A DNA stretch of 64,000 nt from Chloroflexota bacterium (lineage in GTDB: Bacteria; Chloroflexota; Anaerolineae; J036; Brachytrichaceae), in NCBI GenBank assembly GCA_025354985.1, contig JANXLU010000042.1, positions 62,001-126,000 on the forward strand, read 5' to 3'. The notes below the pieces were generated by a model. The model saw nothing but the letters and a program-made list of their open reading frames with translations, was not told the DNA's origin and made no database searches. Shown piece after piece: positions 50,999-59,357 of the stretch (its first letter is position 1; each line of letters opens with the position of its first letter). The position numbers and the translations under genes are program-made.

Positions 50999-51702
50999 CC
51001 TTGATTCTCCTTTTCGCCGGGCAGCAACCACTGTTCCAGGGATTCCCGGTCTATCAGCTCCAAGCTTCCATTGTGCAGTCCCAGGGCATGGGCAATGGCC
51101 TCGGTAAAAGAACGCGTTAAATCCAATGTCAGCTTCATCCTGGTTTCGCCATCCGCAATCCTGTTCAAGATCTGGGCGGCAAATGCTTCACTCAGACCCA
51201 GCATTAGCGAAAGCGCCACGTCAGTGGCGGCAGCCACCGATGACGCGGCCATGCTGCCCTCGCGGATACCTTGTTCCAAAATTTCGACAATCAGTGGACG
51301 CATAATTGACACCGAGTGCAAGGTGGTTTTGTGGCGCACGATGGCATTGTCGTCGTGATACCAAACTTCCAGCAGTGCAAGCAGAAAGTTTCGGTGAGTG
51401 CCTTTCCACTGGTTTGATTCACGCATAAGCAGTTGGAGTTTCTCCAAGGCGCTTGACGCGTTGCGTAGTCTCGGCAGATTTACGCTAAAGTATTGTTCTC
51501 CCATCCGGGAAATAATTCCTTCAAGTACTGCCTGTTTGGATGGGAAGTAGTGGTAAAAGGCGCCCTTGGAAATACCTAGTTCATCCAGGATGTCCTGGAT
51601 CGACATTTGCATATAGCCGCGCGTGTACACCAGGCGCTGTGCTACGTCAAGTATTTCATTGCGTTTGCCTGCGTACTCGTCGTCCTTTACCTTGCGCGCC
51701 AT
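50995..51702 (-). CDS. TetR-family repressor of the exporter operon
   Basis: A 235-aa regulator, first gene of the TetR/permease/permease/ATPase/adaptor/GNAT unit. The helix-turn-helix is SIQDILDELGISKGAFYHYF, followed by PSKQAVLEGI. The ligand domain is longer than the TetR average (about 200). A perfect palindrome lies eight bases before the ATG, which fits autorepression. TetR control of MacAB-like exporters usually responds to an exported toxic compound or lipid; the inducer is unknown. Confidence 0.93.
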   Translation of the reverse strand: MARKVKDDEYAGKRNEILDVAQRLVYTRGYMQMSIQDILDELGISKGAFYHYFPSKQAVLEGIISRMGEQYFSVNLPRLRNASSALEKLQLLMRESNQWKGTHRNFLLALLEVWYHDDNAIVRHKTTLHSVSIMRPLIVEILEQGIREGSMAASSVAAATDVALSLMLGLSEAFAAQILNRIADGETRMKLTLDLTRSFTEAIAHALGLHNGSLELIDRESLEQWLLPGEKENQG

Positions 51703-51709
51703 AATTAAT

Positions 51710-51742
51710 AAACCGACGGTCGGTTTTATTAAATTAAGTATA
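51710..51742 (-). promoter_or_regulatory. TetR operator and promoter of the exporter operon
   Basis: The palindrome AACCGAC-G-GTCGGTT (51711-51725, extended one base each side) lies just before the TetR start codon. A TATACT -10 element is seen on the minus strand at 51742-51737, so the operator would cover about +5 to +20 of the transcript. Half-sites of this form are common for AcrR-like TetR repressors. Confidence 0.65.
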
Positions 51743-51759
51743 CCCCCGCACGCTATTTG

Positions 51760-53067
51760 TTATTGGAACAAGCTCAGGATACCAGTAAGCGCGTCTTCTG
51801 CGCCCTCTGGCATCCGCACCGGGCATTCAAATTGGGAAGCGATTTCCTGCTGCAACACTGATGACTGCCGGGCAAGCCCACCCGACAGCACAACGCCTTT
51901 CCACGATGCAGACGGGTCGAGCGCGAGCGCGGCCCGATAATAGTTTTGCGCCATCTGTGCAAATGCGGAGCGAAACACGTGGCCGATGGTCAGGTTGTCT
52001 TCCCGCAGGTTTCCAATCTGGCCGTGATCACCCAGCGCTCCTGCAAAGAAGGACAGGTCGATGGCAATGTCCGATGCAGGCGTCATGCGGGTCATTCGCT
52101 CAATTGTGCTCCATTGATCGCGTAGTTGATGGCCCTCCGCTTCCGCCAGCTGACTCAGTAGTTGCACGAGCGCGTTGAGCGCCCGGCCGGCCGGGAGATG
52201 AATCTGCGTGGCAAGCCAGCGGCCGGCAAAATACGGTCTGGTTTGGAATCCACCAGTAATGGGAGCTGCATGCATCATTGCCACTTGCGACCCAGTGCTG
52301 ACGTTGATCGACAACTCGCCCATTGCAAGCCCGGCGCCGAGCAAGGCGCATTGCTGATCTGACACGGGTGCCAATAAATCCAGTGTGCGGCCGGCGCGAC
52401 GAACCTGTCCAATGACAGCGCGTTCATCGACAACCATTGGCAGGCGCAGCTTATCAAGCCCAAGAGCAGCGAGCGCATCGTGATGCCAGGTGTTTGCGAG
52501 AATGTCGTACATCCCGCTGGCCGCGGCGTGGGTTCGGTCCGTGGCAAGCTCCGCACCCCCGCACCAATGCCGCCCGACAAAATCAGGGAGCGAACAGAAC
52601 AGCGCGTTGGGCGGAAGTTGGTTGTGTTGCGCGAGCCAAACCAACATCGCCACCGGGCGCGCCGCCCACACGTCATTGCCAAGCGCCAGCAGACGATCAA
52701 CACCCAGTGTCCGCTTCAGCTCCTGAATCAACGGTGCGCGACCCTCGTCCTGCAACCCTGCACGTTGATCCTGCCAGGTCAGTATGTTGCTGAGTTCAAG
52801 GCCAGTTGCGTTGGTGAGCACCATGCTGTGCATTTGGCTGCAAAGTATGATCGCCTCCGCATCTGGCGCCGCGGCCAGCAACCCATCCAACACGTCATCG
52901 ACGGCAACACAGACCGCGCGTGCACTCACTTCAAAGTGACCTCGCGGCAGATTGACGAGTGGTCCCGGGAATGGTCGCCGCGTTTCAAGCGTCACGCGTT
53001 TAGTGACAGTATCAAGGACACCGGCCTTGATCGAGGTGCTGCCCAAATCCATCCCGATCAACTGCAT
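51760..53067 (-). CDS. FGGY-family carbohydrate kinase
   Basis: Phosphorylates a sugar, ketose or polyol in the cytoplasm. The 435-aa protein starts with the ATP-site strip LIGMDLGSTSIKAGVLD and has the second strip GVVLSGGLARQSSVLQQ near the C-terminus; LTWQDQRAG marks the sugar site region. It is shorter than xylulokinase (about 480-500) and in length and the DLGSTSIK start is closer to the sedoheptulokinase-like branch. It is last in the sugar-acid operon, 7 bases after the SDR gene. A kinase implies that one pathway branch is phosphorylated, in contrast to the non-phosphorylating enzymes upstream. Confidence 0.9.
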   Translation of the reverse strand: MQLIGMDLGSTSIKAGVLDTVTKRVTLETRRPFPGPLVNLPRGHFEVSARAVCVAVDDVLDGLLAAAPDAEAIILCSQMHSMVLTNATGLELSNILTWQDQRAGLQDEGRAPLIQELKRTLGVDRLLALGNDVWAARPVAMLVWLAQHNQLPPNALFCSLPDFVGRHWCGGAELATDRTHAAASGMYDILANTWHHDALAALGLDKLRLPMVVDERAVIGQVRRAGRTLDLLAPVSDQQCALLGAGLAMGELSINVSTGSQVAMMHAAPITGGFQTRPYFAGRWLATQIHLPAGRALNALVQLLSQLAEAEGHQLRDQWSTIERMTRMTPASDIAIDLSFFAGALGDHGQIGNLREDNLTIGHVFRSAFAQMAQNYYRAALALDPSASWKGVVLSGGLARQSSVLQQEIASQFECPVRMPEGAEDALTGILSLFQ

Positions 53068-53074
53068 GGTGCTG

Positions 53075-53851
53075 TCAGGAATTCATTGCACCGCCATCGA
53101 CGACAAATGCCTGGCCGGTTGCAGCGCTTGCCTCCGGAAGCGCCAAACTGAGTGCGAAATGGGCAATTTCTTCCGGAGTGATTCTGCGTCCCAAAGGTGT
53201 GGAGCCGGCTTCTACATCGGCAAAAGAGCGCCCCAGACGGTTCGCGTCATAGGTCAGGCGCTTGTCGTTCATGCGGGACTTGACCACACCCGGGCATACG
53301 GCGTTGACTGTGATGCCATGCACCACCACCTCCAAAGCGAGCGAGCGGGTAAGGCCAAGGAGTCCATGCTTGCTGGCGGCGTACGCCGCGCCGTGAAAGC
53401 TTCCAGTCTTTCCCGCCACGGAGGCGATGTTGATGATGCGCCCATATTTCCGCGGAATCATGTGTTGCACGGCACACCGGCACAACCGATAAGGTGCGGT
53501 TAAGTTGACCAATAGGGTGTAATCCCAGAAGTCATTGTCAAAGGCAACCACCGGTTTTGGGTTGGCGCTGCTGCCAACGCCGGCGTTGTTCACCAGGATA
53601 TGCACCCCGCCAAAGGCATGTTCGGCTTGTTCATAGAAGCCTTCCGCGGCGGGCAGATCAGAAAGATCAAACGCACGCGTCATGCAGCCGCGACCAAGGG
53701 CCTCAATTTCCTTCTTTAGTTCGGCCAGCTCGGTTTGATCGCGCCCGGTTACGGCGAGGTTCGCCCCTTCTTTGGCCAGCGCCACTGCGATGGCGCGACC
53801 GATTCCACGGCTGGCACCCGTGACGAGCGCTGTTTGATCGGCGAGTCTCAT
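53075..53851 (-). CDS. Short-chain dehydrogenase/reductase (FabG-like), sugar-acid operon
   Basis: A 258-aa NAD(P)-dependent oxidoreductase from the ATG at 53851 (MRLADQTALVTGASRGIG). The cofactor motif TGASRGIG, the NNAGVG strip, Ser in IASVAGKTGS, and Tyr and Lys in YAASKHG form the full SDR catalytic set. It lies 2 bases after the HpaI-type aldolase gene and 7 bases before the kinase gene. The substrate is probably a hydroxyl of a sugar or sugar acid (context). Confidence 0.92.
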   Translation of the reverse strand: MRLADQTALVTGASRGIGRAIAVALAKEGANLAVTGRDQTELAELKKEIEALGRGCMTRAFDLSDLPAAEGFYEQAEHAFGGVHILVNNAGVGSSANPKPVVAFDNDFWDYTLLVNLTAPYRLCRCAVQHMIPRKYGRIINIASVAGKTGSFHGAAYAASKHGLLGLTRSLALEVVVHGITVNAVCPGVVKSRMNDKRLTYDANRLGRSFADVEAGSTPLGRRITPEEIAHFALSLALPEASAATGQAFVVDGGAMNS

Positions 53852-53852
53852 A

Positions 53853-54638
53853 TTATTTGGGCATCGGAGTATTTCGCAGCGTCTGCACATGCTGCTTTAC
53901 CACCTGCACGCCATAGCCCAATGGGCTGCCAATGTTTAGGAATCGATAGCCCCAACTGACCTTCTGTTGCAACTCGGCAATGTCTGACAGCGTTGTACCG
54001 CAAACCAGGTGGGTGCCCTGCAAACGCCGGCCAACATCCTGCATGATGTGTTGCACCCGCGGATTTTGCATATCGGTGATGATCCCCAGCGATGATGACA
54101 AGTCCATCGGCCCGGTCAATAACACGTCAATCCCGGGGACCTTCATGATCGCATCCAGATTGTTGTAGGCCTGCTCGCTTTCAATTTGCACAATCAAAAC
54201 CGTTTCTTCATTCGCGGTGCGAATGACGTTACCCCAGTCTTCGCCAACCAGCGCCGGCCAGCTGGGTGACACGCCGCGTTGCCCGATCGGCGGATACCGC
54301 GCGTACTGCACAGCCAGCGCAGCCTCCTCGGCGGTGTTTACCTGCGGGACCATCACGGCTACCGCGCCAACGTCATAGGCCTTCTTAATCAGGGCCGGGT
54401 CGTTCCATGCCACGCGAATCATGGGCGCAACGCCTTGTTGCCGCAGCAAGGCGGGAATGGCACCCAGGGATTCAACTCCAAACGGGCCGTGCTCGGTGTC
54501 GATCCACATGAAATCAATGCCCGCCGCGCAAGGCGCGGTCGCAAGATTTGGTGAGGTCGCGTCAAGCTGTGTTCCGAGACACAGTTCACCCCGTTGCAGT
54601 TTCTGTTTCAGTGGATTTGGGTATACATATTTGCTCAT
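53853..54638 (-). CDS. HpcH/HpaI-family class II aldolase
   Basis: A 261-aa metal-dependent pyruvate aldolase that would cleave a 2-keto-3-deoxy (4-hydroxy) acid to pyruvate and an aldehyde. The catalytic strips are MWIDTEHGPFG (the base His), IVQIESEQAYNN (metal-ligand Glu) and LTGPMDLSSSLG (Asp). Related enzymes act on 2-keto-3-deoxy-L-rhamnonate and on the HpaI substrate. An AAGGA site lies about 10 bases before the ATG. The 84-base gap upstream is the largest inside the operon apart from that before the permeases. Confidence 0.92.
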   Translation of the reverse strand: MSKYVYPNPLKQKLQRGELCLGTQLDATSPNLATAPCAAGIDFMWIDTEHGPFGVESLGAIPALLRQQGVAPMIRVAWNDPALIKKAYDVGAVAVMVPQVNTAEEAALAVQYARYPPIGQRGVSPSWPALVGEDWGNVIRTANEETVLIVQIESEQAYNNLDAIMKVPGIDVLLTGPMDLSSSLGIITDMQNPRVQHIMQDVGRRLQGTHLVCGTTLSDIAELQQKVSWGYRFLNIGSPLGYGVQVVKQHVQTLRNTPMPK

Positions 54639-54722
54639 GGTTTTCGTTTCCTTATGTTGCCTTCGGCATCACGAATTTGTGTCACGTGCACGATTGTGAA
54701 GCAGAAGGCGATGGTTTTGTTT

Positions 54723-55832
54723 CTAGACTGGCAGCGGCACGTGAAGTTCAGCCGCAGTTTTGCTGATCGCGTCCCACGTGACCTCGGGGATGGGAATACC
54801 CTCTCTTAGACGAAGCTCGCGTGATATCCATTCCGGGTCGCCGGGCAACAACACGGCTTCGACGCCCCGGGCTGGTTGCGAACTGCGCACCCGGGCATAC
54901 AACTCGTTGACCTTGCTCACATACTCTGAAACATTGACAAAATCAGAAATGTTGTACGCCGTTATGAGGAAGCCATTGCCGGCGAGGTTTCCCTCACCAA
55001 ACCGCGGCGTGCATGCAAACCCCATCCCTGACAGACCGCCTCCCAAAAGGTCCGCCATGACACTGACGCCGTAACCTTTATGCAGACCCATGGGCAACAG
55101 CGCGCCACCATCGTAGAACGCGGCGGGGTCTGAAGTGGGTTGACCGTCCTTGTCGATGAGAAGCCCGTCGCCCACCGGCAGTCCCTTGGCTTGTGCGACC
55201 TGCAACTTGCCTTCTGCGACGCCCGAGGTTGCAAAATCGACCAGAATTGGCCGCGGGCCATCCCCGCGCACCCCTACAGTGCGCGGAACTGCAAATGAAA
55301 AAGGGTTGGTACCAAACAGGCGCTCACGCCCGTTGAAGGGCGCCACGGCGGGGCCGGCGTTACACGTGGCAAAACCAATCAGGCCGGCCTCGGCGATCAT
55401 AGCCGTATATTCGCCCAGCCGACCCACGTGGTTGCAATGAGAAATCGTAACTGTTGCCACACCGGTTTTCAGTGCCTGAGCAATGACGGTCCGGGTTGCA
55501 AGACGTGCGGCGGGTTGCCCCCAACCCCAGCCTCCATCAACCCGTCGTATTGCGAGCCCGAGTCTTGATTCCGGCATCAGTTCCGGACGTGCGGCCGGTC
55601 GCACCCGGTTAAAGATGCGACTGGCCTCCGCCTTGGTTTGGCTAAACGAAACATAGCCCGGCAGCCGCATCACGCCATGCGAATCATGGCCACACAGATT
55701 GGCCTCGACCAACCCTTCCGCCACATCGTTGGCCATGTCGTCCGGCGTACCAGCTGCCGCAATGATCGCCCGGGCCAGTTCGTGAAGTTCCCTCCGGTCT
55801 ACGATGACGGTGTGCATATCGGTGTGGGTCAC
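54723..55832 (-). CDS. Malate/L-lactate dehydrogenase family (Ldh_2) oxidoreductase, copy A
   Basis: A 369-aa NAD(P)-dependent dehydrogenase of the Ldh_2 family (YlbC/DlgD/sulfolactate type), which reduces 2-oxo acids. The active-site strip is TISHCNHVGRLGEY with the catalytic His. NADP-site features are GTNPFSFAVPR and LVDFATSGVAEGK, and LPMGLHKGYGVSVMADLLGG follows. Its start codon overlaps the hydrolase gene stop by four bases. A paralog lies two genes upstream (56714-57793). Confidence 0.92.
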   Translation of the reverse strand: MTHTDMHTVIVDRRELHELARAIIAAAGTPDDMANDVAEGLVEANLCGHDSHGVMRLPGYVSFSQTKAEASRIFNRVRPAARPELMPESRLGLAIRRVDGGWGWGQPAARLATRTVIAQALKTGVATVTISHCNHVGRLGEYTAMIAEAGLIGFATCNAGPAVAPFNGRERLFGTNPFSFAVPRTVGVRGDGPRPILVDFATSGVAEGKLQVAQAKGLPVGDGLLIDKDGQPTSDPAAFYDGGALLPMGLHKGYGVSVMADLLGGGLSGMGFACTPRFGEGNLAGNGFLITAYNISDFVNVSEYVSKVNELYARVRSSQPARGVEAVLLPGDPEWISRELRLREGIPIPEVTWDAISKTAAELHVPLPV

Positions 55833-56674
55833 AGCACCCTTAGTCGGTTGGTCAACCGGCCGATCTGATCGATCTCGATGGTTACTTCATCGCCATCCTT
55901 CATAAACAAAGGCGGTTTACGGGCGCTTCCCACGCCTGGTGGGGTGCCTGTAACGATCAGGTCGCCCGGCTGCAATGTCATGTAATGGCTGCAGTGCGCC
56001 ACCAATCTGGCCACCGAGAAGATCATCTGCGCGGTATTTGAATTCTGAACCGTTTGACCATTCAGAATGCAGCGGATACCGAGCGTCTGCGGATCAGGTA
56101 TCTCGTCCGTGGTGGTGATGCTGGGCCCGATAGGGCAGCTGCCATCCAGGGATTTGCCCAACACCCACTGCTTTTGATCGTCGCCCATCTGCAGATCGCG
56201 CGCGCTGATATCGTTGGCGCAGACATACCCTCCCACGTGGCCCAGAGCGTTTTCCTCCGATACCCGGTGCGTCGTGGTGCCAATCACGATTCCGAGCTCG
56301 GCCTCATAGTCCATTTTTGTCGTCTGGTCTGCGTACCACGTGATCGTGGCGTTTGGATTGGCCAGTGAATTGCCAAATTTGGCGAAGATGATGGGTTTGT
56401 TGGGGATCGGTTGTCCGCCCTCTGCGGCGTGATCGCGGTAGTTCAACCCAATGGCGATAATCTTGCCCGGCGAGACCGGGGCGAGTAACTCCACTCCGGC
56501 GAGGGCCTGCGCCGAACTAGCGTCCAACGCGGCCTGCTGCGCCCGTGCGCGCGCGGCACCGTCCATCAGCAAGGTCAGCAAACTTCCTGCTGATGTGACA
56601 TCTACAAACTGATCGTGACCGGTCAAAACGCCGGTGCGGATGGAACCATTGGCGAAATATCGAATGAGTTTCAT
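55829..56674 (-). CDS. Fumarylacetoacetate hydrolase-fold enzyme
   Basis: A 281-aa metal-dependent C-C or C-O acting enzyme of the FAH superfamily. The strip IAIGLNYRDHAAEGG opens the fold, and the metal ligands are in MDYEAELGIVIG and ANDISARDLQMGD. The end region is LQPGDLIVTGTPPGVG. In sugar-acid clusters this fold includes 2,4-diketo-3-deoxy-L-fuconate/rhamnonate hydrolases, which yield pyruvate plus L-lactate. That role fits the neighbouring dehydrogenases, but acylpyruvase or isomerase activity is also possible. Confidence 0.92.
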   Translation of the reverse strand: MKLIRYFANGSIRTGVLTGHDQFVDVTSAGSLLTLLMDGAARARAQQAALDASSAQALAGVELLAPVSPGKIIAIGLNYRDHAAEGGQPIPNKPIIFAKFGNSLANPNATITWYADQTTKMDYEAELGIVIGTTTHRVSEENALGHVGGYVCANDISARDLQMGDDQKQWVLGKSLDGSCPIGPSITTTDEIPDPQTLGIRCILNGQTVQNSNTAQMIFSVARLVAHCSHYMTLQPGDLIVTGTPPGVGSARKPPLFMKDGDEVTIEIDQIGRLTNRLRVL

Positions 56675-56713
56675 ATTATTTTGTCGTTTAGATTGGTAAC
56701 TTGGATCGGTCGC

Positions 56714-57793
56714 TTAGGTTGGATTGAGCATGGTTGTGTCGACGCTCAAACTCCTTGCCAGCGTGATGAGAGACTGTACAGTGGCCTCTGCCATGGGTAT
56801 GCCGTGGGCTGTGCGTTCGGCGCGTGATCTTTGCTCCGGCTCGCCCGGCAAAAGCACCTCACCCTGAGGATGTTCCGGAGGCACCGACTTAAGGGCATGG
56901 CATGCCCGCTCAACATTGGCGAGATAGGTAGGCATGGGTATGAAGGCGTCGGGTCGCAATGCCAGAATGACAACACCGTTTCCACCGGCATAGTCCGGCA
57001 AAAAGGCGGCTGAGGCACCAGAAAGCATCCCGGCGATCAGTTCAACCATGACTCCAAAGGCATAACCCTTGTAACCACCCAGCGGAAGGATGGATCCACC
57101 TGAATAGAAGTCAGCGGGCTGCGTGGTCGGTCGACCTTGTTGATCAATGATCCACCCCAACGGCACCGAAATGCCCTTGTCAAGCGCCACCCGTAACTTT
57201 CCTTCCGCAACGGTGGACGTGGAACCATCCAGAAAAACGGGTGGGGCTGACCCGGCACGGGGAACGCCTATTGCGATGGGATTGGTCCCCAACACCCTGC
57301 CGGTCCCGCCAAAAGGCGTGACACCGGGTCCGGAGTTGCAAAATACGATGCCAATCAATCCGGCGTTAGCTATGTGTTCAACATATTGACCCACCCGCAT
57401 GATGTGATTACAGTGCTGAACTGCGGTCACACCAATACCATACTGGTGCGCCCGCGCAATCACCTGATCGCATGCAACATGGGCTGCCGGCGGCCCCCAT
57501 CCCCAACCGCAATCCACGATCACCGTCGCCAACATTGCCTGTGCCGGAATCACGATCGCGCGCGTGGCAGGCAACAGCGCCTCTCCGCGCGCGCCGGTTG
57601 ACCGTTTGGTCACCGAGGCATGAATAGCATCGGCATACATCGGCAGGCGGATGACGCCATGCGAGTCGTGACCCGCCAGATTTGCTCCGACCAGGGAATC
57701 TTTCACGATTACGGCCAGATCATCTGGTGTGCCAAGGGCGATCAGCACACGCAGCACAAACTTGTCCAGGTTATCAGCAGCAATGTGCAACAT
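56714..57793 (-). CDS. Malate/L-lactate dehydrogenase family (Ldh_2) oxidoreductase, copy B
   Basis: A 359-aa paralog of copy A with the same strips: AVQHCNHIMRVGQYVEH (catalytic His), GTNPIAIGVPRAGS, FLDGSTSTVAEGKLR and LPLGGYKGYAFGVMVELIAG. The two copies differ throughout, so the duplication is not recent and they probably handle different 2-oxo/2-hydroxy acids. It starts 2 bases after the RraA-like gene. Confidence 0.92.
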   Translation of the reverse strand: MLHIAADNLDKFVLRVLIALGTPDDLAVIVKDSLVGANLAGHDSHGVIRLPMYADAIHASVTKRSTGARGEALLPATRAIVIPAQAMLATVIVDCGWGWGPPAAHVACDQVIARAHQYGIGVTAVQHCNHIMRVGQYVEHIANAGLIGIVFCNSGPGVTPFGGTGRVLGTNPIAIGVPRAGSAPPVFLDGSTSTVAEGKLRVALDKGISVPLGWIIDQQGRPTTQPADFYSGGSILPLGGYKGYAFGVMVELIAGMLSGASAAFLPDYAGGNGVVILALRPDAFIPMPTYLANVERACHALKSVPPEHPQGEVLLPGEPEQRSRAERTAHGIPMAEATVQSLITLARSLSVDTTMLNPT

Positions 57794-57795
57794 AA

Positions 57796-58569
57796 TTAGG
57801 ATCGATTGCGCGCCTTTCGCTTCTTGACCGAACCGGCCGCGCGCACGGTCCGCCAGTCCTCAAATTCCCGCTGCGCCTGTTCGTTCAGCGGATAATATTT
57901 CCGCAAATCACCCCCCTGCGACAATCGCAGCCTGGTGAACTCTTCCCACTCGTCTTTTTCTCGAGACAGCTTGGCGATCTCGGCGGCGTGCGCCACCGGC
58001 ACCGCGATGGCTCCGTCATTGTCGGCGATGATGATGTCGCCAGGCAGGACCAGCACATCTGCGCACGCGATGGGAACGTTGACTGCGAAGGGCATGATCC
58101 GGTTTTGCCATCCGTGATTTGGCGTCACGCCGCGCATCCACATGCCAAGCTCCAGGTGTTCCGCATGTTCCCAATCCCGGATGCAGCCATCAATGACGAC
58201 GCCCAGTCCACCCTTGCCCATGAAATACGTCAGCATCATTTCGCCAAACACGCCGGACGCCATGTCTGCGCGTGCATCCACCACAATGATGTCGCCCGGC
58301 TGCGTGTGATACATCACATGCCGGTGCAATTGCATCTCGGTGTCGGCATATTCGTGGTTGGCGCTCATATCCTCGCGGCGCGGCATCCACTGCAAGGTGA
58401 GCGCCGGTCCGACCACGCTGCGTCCTTTTTTCCACGACGTCAACCCCGTCATGTGCTGATTCTTTATGCCCCGCTTGTAAAGCTCGCCACTGGCAGTGGC
58501 CGAGCCAATGCCGCGCAACGCTTCAATTAGTGAAGGGTCTGGCCGGGTGATATCAGGTGTCGTGATCAT
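57796..58569 (-). CDS. RraA-family aldolase/decarboxylase-like protein, operon copy
   Basis: A 257-aa RraA-fold protein with the active-site strip GVVIDGCIRDWEHAEHL (Arg and Asp present) and VLVLPGDIIIADNDGAIAVP. The C-terminal extension of about 30 Lys/Arg-rich residues is longer than in the other copy (10437-11117). Operon context with 2-oxo-acid enzymes points to a class II pyruvate aldolase or oxaloacetate decarboxylase role rather than RNase E control. It lies 6 bases after the KduD-like gene. Confidence 0.88.
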   Translation of the reverse strand: MITTPDITRPDPSLIEALRGIGSATASGELYKRGIKNQHMTGLTSWKKGRSVVGPALTLQWMPRREDMSANHEYADTEMQLHRHVMYHTQPGDIIVVDARADMASGVFGEMMLTYFMGKGGLGVVIDGCIRDWEHAEHLELGMWMRGVTPNHGWQNRIMPFAVNVPIACADVLVLPGDIIIADNDGAIAVPVAHAAEIAKLSREKDEWEEFTRLRLSQGGDLRKYYPLNEQAQREFEDWRTVRAAGSVKKRKARNRS

Positions 58570-58575
58570 GTTGTT

Positions 58576-59337
58576 TTAGCGGGCCATCCACCCGCCGTCA
58601 ACGGCGATGGTCTGGCCATGAATGAAGCTGGATGCGCTGGAGGCTAGAAACACCGCCAGCCCGCCCACGTCGTCGGCCGCACCCCAGCGCCCTGCCGGGA
58701 TGCGCTCACCAATCTGGCGCGAGCGCACTGGGTCATTCATAAGTGCAACATTCATGTCGGTCGCCATGTAACCGGGTGCAATGCAATTGACGTTAATCCC
58801 CTTGCTCGCCCACTCGTTGCACAGCGACTTGGTAAGCCCGGAGACCGCATGCTTGCTGGCGGCGTAGGCGGGCACGGTAAACCCACCCTGGTAACTCAAC
58901 AACGAGCCCATGTTGATGATCTTGCCGTGTCCCTGGCGCAGCATTTCGCGGCCAAAAACCTGGCAAAAGAGAAATAACGAACGCAGGTTTGTGTTAATCA
59001 GCGCGTCAAAATCTGCGAGTGCAAAATCTGCGGAGGGCGTGCGCTTGGTAATGCCGGCGTTGTTTACCAGAATATCGACGTGGCCAAAGTGGGCGAGCGT
59101 GGCGTCCAGTACGCGCTGCGCAGCCGTGATCTCGGCCACATCCAGGGATAAGCAAAGGATTTTTCGACCGGCCTCCCTCACGGCGTCTTCAATGGCGGCA
59201 GTGTTCCCGCTGCGCTGGACCGAAACAATATCAGCCCCGGCCTGCGCGAGCGCGGTGGCCACGCTCAGCCCAAGCCCGCGGCTGGCGCCGGTCACCACCG
59301 CCACCTGACCATCCAGTTTGAACTGGTCAAGAATCAT
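58576..59337 (-). CDS. kduD: KduD-like 2-dehydro-3-deoxy-D-gluconate 5-dehydrogenase (SDR)
   Basis: A 253-aa short-chain dehydrogenase from the ATG at 59337 (MILDQFKLDGQVAVVTGAS). The length and several strips match KduD closely: MGSLLSYQGGFTVPAYAASK (Ser, Tyr and Lys present), NEWASKGINVNCIAPGYMAT, RIPAGRWG and the ending IAVDGGWMAR. KduD interconverts 2-keto-3-deoxygluconate and 2,5-diketo-3-deoxygluconate in uronate breakdown. Homologs in other operons can act on related sugar acids, so the exact substrate is uncertain. It lies 20 bases after the stop of the next SDR gene upstream. Confidence 0.82.
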   Translation of the reverse strand: MILDQFKLDGQVAVVTGASRGLGLSVATALAQAGADIVSVQRSGNTAAIEDAVREAGRKILCLSLDVAEITAAQRVLDATLAHFGHVDILVNNAGITKRTPSADFALADFDALINTNLRSLFLFCQVFGREMLRQGHGKIINMGSLLSYQGGFTVPAYAASKHAVSGLTKSLCNEWASKGINVNCIAPGYMATDMNVALMNDPVRSRQIGERIPAGRWGAADDVGGLAVFLASSASSFIHGQTIAVDGGWMAR

Positions 59338-59357
59338 TTTTGGATGTTGGTCAACGG

